64,000 bases of DNA from Streptomyces sp. MUM 203J (GCF_022414595.1 NZ_JADWYO010000001.1:310001-374000); one strand, 5' to 3'; positions 42,065 through 51,738 are shown, counted from the first letter of the stretch. Made by a program: numbers and translations. Notes: generated by a model from the sequence alone, not told the origin.

Positions 42065-43427
42065 CGGTGACCGTCACCGTCGCGCCGGGCACCGCCCCCA
42101 CCGCCACCCGGGTCGCCGCGCCCACCGCCGTACGGGACCGGGCGCGGGCGCCCGTCACCTCCACCCGCCAGCCGCGCGGGGCGGGCGGCAGGGACAGCTC
42201 CGTGACGCCGCGCCCGGCCCGGTACACGAGCCGGTACGAGCGCTGCCCGTGCCGCTCCTCCCGTACGGTGCCGGCCACCGCCTCCGCATAGGGCGCGGCG
42301 GTCCGCTCCTTGTTCGTACGGAACCGGCCCTCCCCGTCCACGGCGCAGTACCCGCCCCCGTAGCACCACACGTAGCCCGCCCAGCCGGAGCTGTAGCGGT
42401 TCAGTGAGGTGAGGGCGTCCTCGTAGAAACGGCCCATGTTGGGCAGGGAGTTGTTCAGCGGTCCCCACTCCCCGACCACCACCGGGACCTTGTACTCCTT
42501 CGGGTACGCGACGACCGCCGCCTCGTACGCCTCGATCCAGCGGGCATCCGGGTCGTAGTCCGCGCCCGCCTCCATCGCCGTGTTGTAGAAGTGCGGGGCG
42601 TACACCACCCTGGGGTCCTCGATCCTCCCCAGCGCCGTCGGGACGCCCTCCCCCACGAGGGGGGTCGGCTCGACGAACAGCCAGGCGTCCTCGTCCACGG
42701 AGCGGACCGCCCGGGCGAGGCGGTTGTACATGGCGGTCAGCTGTCCCGACTCGATCCTGCGGGCCGCCTCCGGCAGTTCCTCGCCCGCGCGCAGCTCGCC
42801 CATGGGCTCGTTGATCAGGTCGTAGCCGAGCACGGCCGGGTGGTCGTCGAAGCGGTCGGCCAGCACCCGCCACATGGCCGCCTGGGCGCGGCGCAGGTCC
42901 TCGTCCTCGTACAGGTGGGTGAAGGCGCGCTGGACGGCGGGCTCGAAGTACTCGGAGAACCAGTCGTCGGGGTGCGGGGTGAAGGGCAGCCCGTCCGTGC
43001 GGGTGGCCCACTCCGGAATGCCGCGGTGTCCGAACGCGGGGCCGAAGACGTCCTGGTGGGCGTCGAGGACGACCCGGATGCGGTACCGGTGCGCCCAGCC
43101 CAGCACGCGCTCGATCCTGCGCAGGTACCGCTCGCTGTACTGACCGCGCCGGGGCTCCAGGTCGTCCCAGAAGACCAGCAGCCGGGCGAAGCCGAAGCCC
43201 TGCGCCCGCAGGTCGCGGAAGTGGCGCTCGGTGATGGCGGAGAGGGCGGCGTCACCGCGGTGGGTCTTGTCCTCGACGTTCCAGCCCCGCAGGGTGAGGA
43301 CCCGGCCGCGGTGGTCGGTGAGGGGCGGTATGCCGGGTTCGGCGACGGATGAGGGGGCGGGCGCGGGCGCGAGGCCCGCCGCCAGGAGAGCGGAGAGTGC
43401 TGCGGCGGCGCTGACGGCGGTACGCAT
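42051..43427 (-). CDS. Secreted GH5 glycosidase (endoglycoceramidase-like)
   Basis: ATG 43427 follows GGAGG with 8-nt spacing; 458 residues. A signal peptide (1-29, ending AGLAPAPAP) precedes a GH5 barrel (about 35-380) with WNVEDK, HQDVFG, the acid/base Glu207 in LINEP and the nucleophile Glu320 in VGEWG. A beta-sandwich C-terminal domain (about 385-458) follows. The HQD and NEP spacing resembles endoglycoceramidase-type GH5 enzymes acting on glycolipids or beta-glycosides. The substrate is inferred only. Confidence 0.92.
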   Translation of the reverse strand: MRTAVSAAAALSALLAAGLAPAPAPSSVAEPGIPPLTDHRGRVLTLRGWNVEDKTHRGDAALSAITERHFRDLRAQGFGFARLLVFWDDLEPRRGQYSERYLRRIERVLGWAHRYRIRVVLDAHQDVFGPAFGHRGIPEWATRTDGLPFTPHPDDWFSEYFEPAVQRAFTHLYEDEDLRRAQAAMWRVLADRFDDHPAVLGYDLINEPMGELRAGEELPEAARRIESGQLTAMYNRLARAVRSVDEDAWLFVEPTPLVGEGVPTALGRIEDPRVVYAPHFYNTAMEAGADYDPDARWIEAYEAAVVAYPKEYKVPVVVGEWGPLNNSLPNMGRFYEDALTSLNRYSSGWAGYVWCYGGGYCAVDGEGRFRTNKERTAAPYAEAVAGTVREERHGQRSYRLVYRAGRGVTELSLPPAPRGWRVEVTGARARSRTAVGAATRVAVGAVPGATVTVTVSRR

Positions 43428-43513
43428 GAGAAGACCTCCGGCACGGCGTGGACGCGACGCCGGAGATCCCATCAGCAGAACTGACGGCCCATCAAGAGCC
43501 GTGCGCCGGGAAC

Positions 43514-44482
43514 TCAGCCGGTCGGCTTGAGCACGACCTTCCCGAACAGCTCGCCCGACTCCATCTTCTCGAAGCCCTGCCGCGCCCGGTCCAGCGGCAG
43601 CACCTCGTCGATCACCGGCCGGACGCCCGTCGTCGCACAGAAGGACAGCAGGTCCTCCAGCTCGTCCTTGGAGCCCATGGTCGAGCCGACGACCCTCAGC
43701 TCCAGGAAGAAGATACGGGTCAGCTCTGCGTGCGACGGCCGGTCGCCGCTGGTGGCACCCGAGATGACCAGCGTGCCGCCGGGCCTCAGGGACTTGACGG
43801 AGTGCGACCAGGTGGCGGCGCCGACGGTCTCGATCACCGCGTCCACGCGCTGCGGAAGCCGGGCGCCCGGCTCGAACGCGTCGACCGCTCCCAGCTCGAC
43901 CGCCCGCTTGCGCTTGGCCTCGTCGCGGCTGGTGGCGAAGACCCGCAGCCCGGCGGCCTTGCCGAGCACGATCGCTGCGGTCGCGACACCGCCGCCCGCG
44001 CCCTGCACGAGGACCGAGTCCCCGGGCCGTACACCCGCGTTGGTGAAGAGCATCCGGTACGCCGTGAGCCAGGCGGTCGGCAGGCAGGCGGCCTCCTCGA
44101 AGCTGAGCTCACTCGGCTTCGGCAGCACGTTCCACGTCGGCACGGAGACCCGCTCCGCGAAGGTTCCCTGGTAGCGCTCGGTCAGGATGGAGCGGGGCTC
44201 GTGCGGCCCGACGCCGTGGCCGGTCTGGCCGATGACGGAGTGCAGGACGACCTCGTTGCCGTCCTCGTCGATCCCGGCGGCGTCGCAGCCGAGGATCATC
44301 GGCAGCTTGTCCTCGGCCAGGCCGACCCCGCGCAGGGACCACAGGTCGTGGTGGTTGAGGGAGGCGGCCCGGACCGTGACGGTGGTCCACCCGGGGCGCG
44401 CCTCGGGCTCGGGGCGGTCGCCCAGTTCGAGCCCGTCGAGGGGCTGGTCGCGGTCGATACGTGCGGCGTAGGCAGCGAACAT
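43514..44482 (-). CDS. Zinc-binding-type alcohol dehydrogenase/quinone oxidoreductase (MDR)
   Basis: A 322-residue medium-chain dehydrogenase. The GroES-like N-terminal domain includes SLNHHDLWSLRG and LGCDAAGI. The Rossmann motif VLVQGAGGGVATAAIVLG is at about 155-172. No four-Cys structural zinc site is visible, so it resembles the quinone-reductase/YhdH-like branch. The extra upstream 14 codons to 44524 are rejected because they run into a terminator hairpin. Monocistronic. Confidence 0.92.
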   Translation of the reverse strand: MFAAYAARIDRDQPLDGLELGDRPEPEARPGWTTVTVRAASLNHHDLWSLRGVGLAEDKLPMILGCDAAGIDEDGNEVVLHSVIGQTGHGVGPHEPRSILTERYQGTFAERVSVPTWNVLPKPSELSFEEAACLPTAWLTAYRMLFTNAGVRPGDSVLVQGAGGGVATAAIVLGKAAGLRVFATSRDEAKRKRAVELGAVDAFEPGARLPQRVDAVIETVGAATWSHSVKSLRPGGTLVISGATSGDRPSHAELTRIFFLELRVVGSTMGSKDELEDLLSFCATTGVRPVIDEVLPLDRARQGFEKMESGELFGKVVLKPTG

Positions 44483-44500
44483 GGCCCTGACCCTAGGTCG

Positions 44501-44531
44501 CACCGGTGTGTGGCGGAACCACACACCGGTG
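44501..44531 (-). terminator. Terminator of the phoD-like operon
   Basis: CACCGGTGTGTGG (44501-44513) with its perfect complement at 44519-44531, 13-bp stem, 5-nt loop, 22 bp beyond the phosphatase stop and just upstream of the dehydrogenase gene. Confidence 0.85.
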
Positions 44532-44552
44532 TGACGCGCGTCCCGCCTGCCG

Positions 44553-46124
44553 CTACGCGTCCCTGCGCCACTGGGCGGGCGAGTTCCTCGTCGCCGGGTC
44601 CTCGTACGAGCCCGCCCGGCCCCGGTCCACGTGGAAGGTGGTCAGGGTGGTCACGGGCGACCGCGGGTCCTGCCGGTCGGCCACGACCCGCATATGGGTG
44701 CTGAACCGTTCCGGCGTCACCTCGTACACGTCGTAGCCGTACCGGTTGCCCTCGAAGTACTTGAGGTGCGGGTTGGCGCGGCCCATGACGGGCCCGTTGG
44801 CGGCGTTCCAGGAGGCGGAGTAGGCGGAGGAGGACACCGAGTGGGCGGTGAACTCGGTGCCGACGACGGGCGAGGAGGGATCGTCGAAGTCGGGCCGGAT
44901 GTCGTCGACGAAGGCGGAGTGCCAGTCGCCGGTGATGACGACGAGGTCCTCGAGGGCGCTGTCGTGGACGTGGGTGAGGACCTCCTTCCGCTCCGCGAGG
45001 AAGCCGTCCCACTGGTCCGTGAACATGTACCGGCCGCCCGGGGAGGCACGCAGCTGGCTGAGCATGATGGAGTTCGCCCACACATGCCAGGTGTCGGGCG
45101 CCCGGCTGACGCCCTGCTTGAGCCAGGCCTTCTGCTCGGCGCCCAGGATGGTCCCTTCGGCGAGGTTCTGCGCGGAACGGTGGGAGCGCAGGTCCAGGAC
45201 CGTCAGCTCCAGCAGGTCGCCCCAGGTGCGGCGGCGGTGGATGACGGGATCGGGCAGCGCGGACTCCAGGGCGCCGGGGGTGCCGTCGCGGTGCGGCATG
45301 TGCTCGAACCAGGCCTGGTAGGCGGCGGCGCGGCGGTGCAGGAGGGGCGCGCCCATGCCCGCGCTGCTGTAGTCGTTGACGACCTCGTGGTCGTCCCAGG
45401 TGAGGAACCACGGGTGCGCGGCGTGCGCCTCGCGCAGGGAGCGGTCGCCCTTGTAGAGGGCGTGGCGCCTGCGGTAGTCCGCGACGGTGTGCGGGTCGGG
45501 GGTGTTGTGGTCGCGGGGGCCGCTGCCGCCGGGCCCGCCCTCGTAGATGTAGTCCCCGAGGTGGACGACGAAGTCGAGGTCCTCTCGGGCGATGGCGCGG
45601 TGGGCGGCGTAGTGGCCGGAAGCGAAGTGCTGGCAGTTGGCGGAGGCGAAGCGGACGGACGGCACGGGCCCGGCCGGCGCGGTCCTGGTACGGCCGGTGC
45701 GGCTGGTGGCGCCGAGGGCGCGGAAGGCGTACCAGTAGGCACGTCCCGGGGTGAGGCCGTGGACCGGGACGTGGACGCTGTGGCCGAGGGTGGCCGAGGC
45801 GGGATGGGTGCCGCGCGCGACGACGCGGGACAGGGCGGGGTCCTCGGCCAGGGTCCACTCCACCTCGACGATCTCCGGCAGCCCCTGCTCGGTGACGTCC
45901 CCGAACGGCTCGGGGGCGAGGCGGGTCCACAGGACGACGCTGGTGGGCTGCGGGTCGCCGGACCCGACGCCGAGGGTGAACGGTGCGGGGTCGTAGTCGG
46001 CGCCCAGCGTCTCGGCGGCCTCGCGGGCCTGCGCGGGTGAGAGCCCGGCGGCGAGCGGCCAGACCAGGTTGAGGGCTCCGGCGGCACCGGCCGCCTTCAG
46101 CAGGTCACGTCGGTCGAGGCTCAC
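44553..46124 (-). CDS. Tat-exported PhoD-like alkaline phosphatase/phosphodiesterase
   Basis: A 523-residue protein with a twin-arginine signal (SLDRRDLLKAAGAAG). The N-terminal Ig-like PhoD_N domain (about 40-150) precedes the metallophosphatase core, with ANCQHF, HLGDYIYEG, TWDDHEVVNDYS and TGDWHSAF as metal-binding motifs. PhoD enzymes hydrolyse phosphodiesters and monoesters, including teichoic acid, outside the cell with Ca and Fe. The start overlaps the stop of the upstream gene (GTGA). Confidence 0.94.
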   Translation of the reverse strand: MSLDRRDLLKAAGAAGALNLVWPLAAGLSPAQAREAAETLGADYDPAPFTLGVGSGDPQPTSVVLWTRLAPEPFGDVTEQGLPEIVEVEWTLAEDPALSRVVARGTHPASATLGHSVHVPVHGLTPGRAYWYAFRALGATSRTGRTRTAPAGPVPSVRFASANCQHFASGHYAAHRAIAREDLDFVVHLGDYIYEGGPGGSGPRDHNTPDPHTVADYRRRHALYKGDRSLREAHAAHPWFLTWDDHEVVNDYSSAGMGAPLLHRRAAAYQAWFEHMPHRDGTPGALESALPDPVIHRRRTWGDLLELTVLDLRSHRSAQNLAEGTILGAEQKAWLKQGVSRAPDTWHVWANSIMLSQLRASPGGRYMFTDQWDGFLAERKEVLTHVHDSALEDLVVITGDWHSAFVDDIRPDFDDPSSPVVGTEFTAHSVSSSAYSASWNAANGPVMGRANPHLKYFEGNRYGYDVYEVTPERFSTHMRVVADRQDPRSPVTTLTTFHVDRGRAGSYEDPATRNSPAQWRRDA

Positions 46125-46702
46125 TGGGCGCTCCCGGCGGCGGTCGAGGCGAGGCTGAGGCTGATCTGGTCGGCGTACCCGTCATTGGAGGTACCACCGC
46201 TGCGGGTGAGCACGAGCAGCACACGCGCGGTGCGGGAGCCGGGCGGGACGGCGGCGGCGGCGGAACGTTCCACCAGGCCGGTCCGCCCGCGCCGCTCCCC
46301 GGCGGTGACGGGCCCGAGCACGCTCAGCGCGAGCGGGGTGCCGCGACCGTCCCGGAACTCGACGGACAGCCGGGCGCCGTCCTCCTGCGCCGCGTAGCCA
46401 CCGAGCCAGGCGGTGACGGCGTACCGGACGCGCCGCGCGTCGACGGCGGCGTGCCCGGTGGCGCCGCCCTCCGGCAGGGCGACGTCCTGGACCAGCACGG
46501 TCCTGGCGGAGTTCCCGCCCCCGAAGAACCTGCTGCCGCGCGGGGTCGGGCCGGGGTCCTTGGGCCCCGGATACCCGCCGCCGTGGCTGTACGCGATGAG
46601 CGCGGGCGCCCCTTGCAGGACGCGCCAGCCGGTGACGGCGGCGACGGGCTCAGGCGTCCCGCCCGGACCGGTCTCGGCGTCCCCGTTCACGACCAGATTC
46701 AC
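46121..46702 (-). CDS. Hypothetical carbohydrate-binding-like partner of the PhoD-like enzyme
   Basis: A 193-residue beta-rich protein beginning NLVVNGDAETG, the typical opening of CBM4/CBM9- or galactose-binding-like sandwiches. GTG 46702 follows GGGAGG. No signal peptide is visible, although it is translationally coupled to a Tat-exported enzyme. It could be exported in complex with the phosphatase or stay inside. The family is not identified with certainty. Confidence 0.72.
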   Translation of the reverse strand: MNLVVNGDAETGPGGTPEPVAAVTGWRVLQGAPALIAYSHGGGYPGPKDPGPTPRGSRFFGGGNSARTVLVQDVALPEGGATGHAAVDARRVRYAVTAWLGGYAAQEDGARLSVEFRDGRGTPLALSVLGPVTAGERRGRTGLVERSAAAAVPPGSRTARVLLVLTRSGGTSNDGYADQISLSLASTAAGSAQ

Positions 46703-46780
46703 ACGCGCCTCCCGAGTCGGTGGGTGGTGGGGCGTGCGTATGGGACCAGCCGGGGGTGAACAGCGGACGGCGGAACCACC

Positions 46781-46869
46781 AATTCAGCCCGTCGGGCGCG
46801 CGAGGACGAGCACCGGCGGACACCTCCCCGGCCCGCGCGGCGTTTGAGGACGGGCGCCGTTCAGGCGCG
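46781..46869. repeat. Intergenic repeats, degenerate copies B and C
   Basis: Copy B at 46781-46811 contains CAGCCCGTCGGGC and GAGGACGAG; copy C at 46831-46869 contains GCGTTTGAGGACGGGC followed by the small inverted repeat GCGCC-N5-GGCGC. Both are related to copies at 683 and 60084. Confidence 0.5.
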
Positions 46870-46942
46870 ACTGTAGGGACCCGGGGCCCACTCACGGCGG
46901 AGCCGCATTCCGGCACAGCCGGGACAGGGGAGGCGGAGAACC

Positions 46943-46967
46943 CGTCGGGGGCCTCCTGCCCCCGACG
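46943..46967 (-). terminator. Terminator of malic enzyme
   Basis: A 10-bp perfect stem CGTCGGGGGC/GCCCCCGACG around CTCCT, about 73 bp beyond the stop codon. Confidence 0.65.
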
Positions 46968-47039
46968 CACCCGGGCCGCGCCGCGCCCCCGCCAGGGGGC
47001 ACGACACGGCCCGGTCAGTCTGCCGTCAGGCGCCGGGTG

Positions 47040-48287
47040 TCAGCGCCGGGCGACACCCTCCGCCCGCGCCGCCGCCGCGACCGCCGCAGTCACCGCCGGG
47101 GCGACCCGCTCGTCGAACGGCGACGGGATCACGTAGTCCGCGGCGAGCTGCTCACCCACCACGTCGGCCAGCGCGTTCGCCGCCGCGATCTTCATCCCCT
47201 CCGTGATCCGGGAGGCCCGCACCTGCAGCGCACCCGCGAAGATCCCGGGGAACGCCAGCACGTTGTTGATCTGGTTCGGGAAGTCGGACCGCCCGGTCGC
47301 GACGACCGCCGCGTACTTGTGGGCGATGTCCGGGTGCACCTCGGGGTTCGGGTTCGCCATGGCGAACACGAACGCGTCCGGCGCCATCGACGCGACCGCC
47401 GGCTCCGGGACCGTACCGCCGGAGACGCCGATGAACACGTCTGCCCCGGCCAGCGCGGACTCCAGGGAGCCGGACAGCCCGGCCTTGTTGGTGATCTCGG
47501 CCAGCTCCCGCTTGACCGGCGTCAGGTCGTCCCGGTCCCGGCTGACGATGCCCTTGCGGTCCGAGACCGCCACGTCGCCGATACCGGCCTCCAGCAGGAA
47601 CCGCGCGATGGCCGCACCGGCCGCGCCCGCGCCGGAGATGACGGCGCGCAGGTCCCCGAGGGTCCGGCCGGTCAGCTTCGCGGCGTTGCGCAGCGCGGCG
47701 AGCGTGACGATCGCCGTGCCGTGCTGGTCGTCGTGGAAGACCGGGATGTCGAGCCGCTCCTGGAGCTTCCGCTCGATCTCGAAGCACCGGGGCGCCGAGA
47801 TGTCCTCCAGGTTCACGCCGCCGAAGGACGGGGCGAGCCGGACGACGGTGTCGACGATCTCGTCGGCGTCGGTGGTGGCGAGCGCGATGGGCACCGCGTC
47901 CACGCCGCCGAACTGCTTGAACAGGATGGCCTTGCCCTCCATCACGGGGAGGGAGGCCTCGGGCCCGATGTCACCGAGGCCCAGCACCGCCGTGCCGTCC
48001 GTGACGACGGCGACGACCTGGGACTTCCAGGTGTAGTCGTGGACGAGTTCGGGCTGCTCCGCGATCGCGCTGCACACCTTGGCGACACCGGGGGTGTACG
48101 CGAGGGACAGGTCGTCCTTGTCACGGACGGGGACGGTGGCCTGCACCGCCATCTTGCCGCCCCGGTGGAGGGCGAACGCCGGATCGAAGGGCTCGTCGGA
48201 AGCGTGCTGCGTACCGCCGTCGGCGTCGGTGTCCGTGCCGGTCCGGGTATCGCTGTCGCTGCGAGGGTTGACGATCTCCGCTGCCAT
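47040..48287 (-). CDS. NAD(P)-dependent malic enzyme
   Basis: A 415-residue short-form bacterial malic enzyme. ATG 48287 (MAAEIVNPRS) matches recalled Streptomyces homologs; the open frame continues upstream but without features. The N-terminal catalytic part contains the Tyr of LAYTPGV, Lys and Asp motifs (GLGDIGPEASLPVMEGKAIL, then VFHDDQHGTAIV). The NAD-binding Rossmann motif is ISGAGAAGAAIARFL. It converts malate to pyruvate and CO2, feeding NAD(P)H and acetyl-CoA for lipid synthesis. Divergent from the amino-acid ABC operon across a long intergenic region. Confidence 0.96.
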   Translation of the reverse strand: MAAEIVNPRSDSDTRTGTDTDADGGTQHASDEPFDPAFALHRGGKMAVQATVPVRDKDDLSLAYTPGVAKVCSAIAEQPELVHDYTWKSQVVAVVTDGTAVLGLGDIGPEASLPVMEGKAILFKQFGGVDAVPIALATTDADEIVDTVVRLAPSFGGVNLEDISAPRCFEIERKLQERLDIPVFHDDQHGTAIVTLAALRNAAKLTGRTLGDLRAVISGAGAAGAAIARFLLEAGIGDVAVSDRKGIVSRDRDDLTPVKRELAEITNKAGLSGSLESALAGADVFIGVSGGTVPEPAVASMAPDAFVFAMANPNPEVHPDIAHKYAAVVATGRSDFPNQINNVLAFPGIFAGALQVRASRITEGMKIAAANALADVVGEQLAADYVIPSPFDERVAPAVTAAVAAAARAEGVARR

Positions 48288-48926
48288 ATTGGGTTGACCC
48301 CTTAAGTCTTCATCGTTTGAGGGTTGCCACTCCTGGTTGAGGAGGGGTGGGGAGGCACCGCCTACGTGCCCTGCGCCGAACGGTTGGCCCGTCCCGGCAG
48401 GGATGGATACGTACGCGCGGGCGCGCCGCACAACGCGCCCTGAGCCCCGGATGAGGGGTGTAAGGATCCTTCTTACCTGAAGGAGGCCACCGCAGACGAG
48501 TCGGTTTCCCGCGTTCCTGCCCCGCCGGGGCACGGGAGCGGCGTGCGGCGCCCCACCGGGACGCCGCCACACGGTCACGCAGCGTGCACAACGACGGGGT
48601 AACAAGACGCCATCACCGTGACGTGACTCATAGGCGAATATCTGGACAAGTCGGCAGTACGTCTGGATTGCGGCCGTAATCGTGTCCGGATGGCGAGATC
48701 CACCGGAGATTTTCCGGCCCTTCCACCCGGCCTCCGCAGAAGGTTCGGCCCACAGGCACGGCGTCGTTGAGGTTCGGGGGTCACCCGTTACCCGATTTTG
48801 ACATGCTGAGCCCCTTGTTACGGGTGGTCCGAATGGCAAGATGCCCTAATCACACGAGGTCGCGACACCCGAAGGTGCGTGCCCGACCCCATTGGCATTC
48901 CTTTCACCCGCCGGAGGAAACCGACC
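48288..48926. other. Long divergent regulatory region between malic enzyme and the ABC operon
   Basis: About 640 bp without a credible gene. It contains a near-palindrome GTAAGGATCCTTCTTAC (48460-48476), an AT-richer section at 48600-48720, and the promoter/operator at 48782-48826. Its length suggests several promoters or an unrecognised small RNA. Confidence 0.5.
48782..48826 (+). promoter_or_regulatory. Consensus -35 inside an inverted repeat, upstream of the ABC operon
   Basis: A perfect TTGACA (48798-48803) lies between CACCCGTTAC (48782-48791) and GTTACGGGTG (48817-48826), inverted repeats with one mismatch. The right arm covers the expected -10 position, where only a weak TACGGG is seen. 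A repressor or activator bound to the arms would control the promoter. GTTAC recalls half-sites of GlnR boxes but the GAAAC half is missing. Confidence 0.5.
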
Positions 48927-49895
48927 ATGACCGCAAGCACCACCCGCCGCTCGATCGCCGCGAAGACCCGGACGCTGCGGACGTCCCGGACCGCCGTGCT
49001 CGCAGCGACCGCGGTCGCCGGCGCCATGCTGCTCACCGCGTGTGGCGACCAGACGAACGACGCCGGGACGAAGGAGAAGGACACCGGGACGAAGGCGTCC
49101 GCCGCTCCTCTGGCCGACAAGCTGCCGAAGGAGATCCTCGACAAGGGCGTCATCACGGTCGGTTCGGACATCGCGTACGCGCCGATGGAGTTCATGGACG
49201 AGAACAACCAGCCCGCCGGTGTGGACGTGGACCTCGGCAAGGAGCTGGGCAAGGTCCTCGGCGTGGAGTTCAAGTTCCAGAACGCCACCTTCGACCAGCT
49301 CGTCCTGGGCATGAACAACAACCGGCACGACGTCGTCATGTCCTCCATGACGGACACCAAGGAGCGCCAGCAGGGCGCCACCGAGGACGCCAAGGGCGGC
49401 GCGGACTTCGTCAACTACTTCAAGGCCGGCTCCGCGATCCTGACCCAGAAGGGCAACCCCAAGGAGATCGGCGGCCTCGACGACCTCTGCGGCCTCACCG
49501 TCGCCGCCCAGCGCGGCACGGCCAACGAGGAGCTGCTGAAGGACCAGCAGAAGAAGTGCGGCGACAAGAAGATCAAGGAGTTCATCTCCGACCAGGACAC
49601 CGACTCCATCACCCAGCTCCAGACCAAGCGCGCCGACGCCGTGATCACGGACTTCCCGGTGGCGCTGTACAACGAGCTGGAGGCCGGCGGCGGCAAGCTG
49701 TTCGAGGTCGTGGGCGACCAGATCGACGCCGCGCCGTACGGCATCGCGGTCAGCAAGAAGAACCCCGAGCTGCGCGACGCCATCCAGGCCGCCGTCCAGA
49801 AGATCATCGACGACGGCACCTACGGCGAGGTGCTGAAGAAGTGGAAGGCTGAGTCCGGCGCCATCGAGAAGGCCACGGTCAACGCAGGCCAGTGA
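48927..49895 (+). CDS. Amino-acid ABC transporter substrate-binding lipoprotein
   Basis: ATG 48927 with GGAGGAAA upstream; 322 residues. A basic N-terminus and hydrophobic helix end in the lipobox LLTAC, so Cys is lipidated. The SBP_bac_3 fold begins ITVGSDIAYAPMEFMDENN and includes VDVDLGKELGKVLGV and the ligand-binding AAQRGTANEELL. This class binds glutamine/glutamate or related polar amino acids. It heads an operon with permease and ATPase. Confidence 0.95.
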   Translation: MTASTTRRSIAAKTRTLRTSRTAVLAATAVAGAMLLTACGDQTNDAGTKEKDTGTKASAAPLADKLPKEILDKGVITVGSDIAYAPMEFMDENNQPAGVDVDLGKELGKVLGVEFKFQNATFDQLVLGMNNNRHDVVMSSMTDTKERQQGATEDAKGGADFVNYFKAGSAILTQKGNPKEIGGLDDLCGLTVAAQRGTANEELLKDQQKKCGDKKIKEFISDQDTDSITQLQTKRADAVITDFPVALYNELEAGGGKLFEVVGDQIDAAPYGIAVSKKNPELRDAIQAAVQKIIDDGTYGEVLKKWKAESGAIEKATVNAGQ

Positions 49896-49935
49896 GGCGC
49901 CACCGCTCGACCCCTTCACCACGTAAGGCAACTCC

Positions 49936-50946
49936 GTGACTGACCCCCTCAAGAAGGACTCCGCCGCCGGTTCAGAGGCCGGCGGCGGGGACTCCGCCCC
50001 TGGGGACTCCCAGGACGCTGGAACCGTCTCCGTCTCCAAGGAACCGGCCGCGCCGGAATCCATCAAGGCCATCCCCGTCCGCCACTACGGCCGCTGGATC
50101 GGCAGCGTCGTCGTCCTGGTGCTGGTCGCCCTGCTGGTGAACGCGTTCGCGAACGCGCAGATCCAGTGGAGCGTGGTCGGCGAACAGATCACCAACGGCA
50201 CCTTCGCCTGGGGTGCCTGGGAGACCCTGAAGATCACCATCTTCTCGATGCTGATCGGTGTGGTCCTCGGCACGATCCTCGCCGTGATGCGGCTGTCCCC
50301 GAACTGGGTGCTGTCGTCGGTGGCCTGGGCGTACATCTGGTTCTTCCGCGGCACACCGGTGATCGTCCAGATCCTGCTGTGGTTCAACCTGTCCCTGATC
50401 TTCGAGGTCCTGAACCTCGGGTTCATCTACAAGAACGAGATGAACGAGGTCATGACGCCCTTCGTGGCGGCGCTCCTCGCGCTGGGCCTCAACGAGGCCG
50501 CGTACATGGCCGAGATCTGCCGGGCGGGCATCCAGTCGGTCGACCAGGGCCAGACCGAGGCGGCACACGCGCTCGGCATGAAGGGCAGCAAGACCATGCG
50601 GCGGATCGTGCTGCCGCAGGCGATGCGGGTGATCATCCCGCCGACCGGCAACGAGTTCATCAACATGCTGAAGACCTCGTCGCTGGCGTTCGCCATCGGC
50701 TACGGCGAGCTGTTCCTCCGGGGCCGCGAGTTCGGCTCGCGTACGCTGGCCATCATGGAGGGCTACATCGTCGTCTCCCTCTGGTACCTGGCGCTGACCA
50801 CGATCTTCAGCATCGGCCAGTACTACCTGGAGCGGTACTACGCCCGCGGTTCCAACCGCGCCCTCCCGAAGACACCGCTGCAGCGGATCAAGACACATCT
50901 CACCACCTTCCGTGTGCGCAGCGAGGCCGAAGGGACAAGCGCATGA
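49936..50946 (+). CDS. Amino-acid ABC transporter permease
   Basis: A 336-residue His/Glu/Gln-type permease starting at GTG 49936 (TAAGG upstream). An unusually long acidic N-terminal tail (1-45) precedes five or six membrane helices. The EAA loop reads [24 protein letters not shown], which docks the ATPase. Likely a homodimer with the adjacent ATPase. The ATPase start overlaps its stop (ATGA). Confidence 0.95.
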   Translation: MTDPLKKDSAAGSEAGGGDSAPGDSQDAGTVSVSKEPAAPESIKAIPVRHYGRWIGSVVVLVLVALLVNAFANAQIQWSVVGEQITNGTFAWGAWETLKITIFSMLIGVVLGTILAVMRLSPNWVLSSVAWAYIWFFRGTPVIVQILLWFNLSLIFEVLNLGFIYKNEMNEVMTPFVAALLALGLNEAAYMAEICRAGIQSVDQGQTEAAHALGMKGSKTMRRIVLPQAMRVIIPPTGNEFINMLKTSSLAFAIGYGELFLRGREFGSRTLAIMEGYIVVSLWYLALTTIFSIGQYYLERYYARGSNRALPKTPLQRIKTHLTTFRVRSEAEGTSA

Positions 50947-51719
50947 GTTCCACGACCGGCCACCCCATGGTGAAGGCCGAGGGCGTCCACAAGTCCTTCG
51001 GCCCGGCTCACATCCTCAGGGGCATCGACCTCGAGGTGCAGAACGGCGAGGTGTTCTGCCTCGTCGGCCCGTCCGGCTCCGGCAAGTCGACGTTCCTGCG
51101 CTGCATCAACCACCTGGAGCAGATCAGCGCCGGACGGCTCTACGTCGACGGCGAGCTGGTCGGCTACCGCCAGAAGGGCGACAAGCTCTACGAGCTGAAG
51201 GACAGCGAGGTCGCGCTGAAGCGGCGGGACATCGGCATGGTGTTCCAGCGCTTCAACCTGTTCCCGCACATGACGGCCGTCGAGAACGTCATGGAGGCGC
51301 CGGTCCAGGTCAAGCGGGTCTCCAAGTCGGAGGCCAGGCTCCAGGCGCTGGAGCTGCTGAACAAGGTGGGTCTGGCCGACCGGGCCACGCACTACCCGTC
51401 GCAGCTCTCCGGCGGCCAGCAGCAGCGGGTCGCGATCGCCCGGGCGCTGGCGATGGAGCCGAAGCTGATGCTGTTCGACGAGCCCACCTCGGCGCTGGAC
51501 CCGGAGCTGGTCGGTGACGTCCTGGACGTCATGCGGGACCTGGCCGAGTCGGGCATGACGATGGTGGTCGTCACGCACGAGATGGGCTTCGCCCGCGAGG
51601 TCGGTGACTCGCTGGTGTTCATGGACGGCGGCGTGGTCGTCGAGTCCGGCAACCCGCGGGACGTCCTGACGGACCCGCAGCACGAGCGGACGAAGGCGTT
51701 CCTGTCCAAGGTGCTGTGA
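50943..51719 (+). CDS. Amino-acid ABC transporter ATP-binding protein
   Basis: A 258-residue ATPase of the GlnQ/polar amino-acid type. Walker [11 protein letters not shown] loop FQRFNLF, signature LSGGQQQR, Walker [15 protein letters not shown] and the H-loop VVTHEMGFA are all intact. An insert ([15 protein letters not shown]) before the Q loop is shared by many actinobacterial homologs. It ends an SBP-permease-ATPase operon closed by a strong hairpin. Confidence 0.96.
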   Translation: MSSTTGHPMVKAEGVHKSFGPAHILRGIDLEVQNGEVFCLVGPSGSGKSTFLRCINHLEQISAGRLYVDGELVGYRQKGDKLYELKDSEVALKRRDIGMVFQRFNLFPHMTAVENVMEAPVQVKRVSKSEARLQALELLNKVGLADRATHYPSQLSGGQQQRVAIARALAMEPKLMLFDEPTSALDPELVGDVLDVMRDLAESGMTMVVVTHEMGFAREVGDSLVFMDGGVVVESGNPRDVLTDPQHERTKAFLSKVL

Positions 51720-51738
51720 TCTCGGGGATCTCACGCAG

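Larger units (their letters stand above)
46703..47039. other. Gene-free stretch upstream of the phosphatase operon
   Basis: Holds a minus-strand promoter region, two degenerate Streptomyces-type intergenic repeats (46781-46869) and the malic enzyme terminator (46943-46967). No coding frame was recognised. Confidence 0.55.

Noticed and set aside
48782..48826. GlnR box upstream of the amino-acid ABC operon
   Set aside because: GTTAC half-sites exist but the required GAAAC partner at 6-nt spacing is missing, so only a generic operator is claimed.
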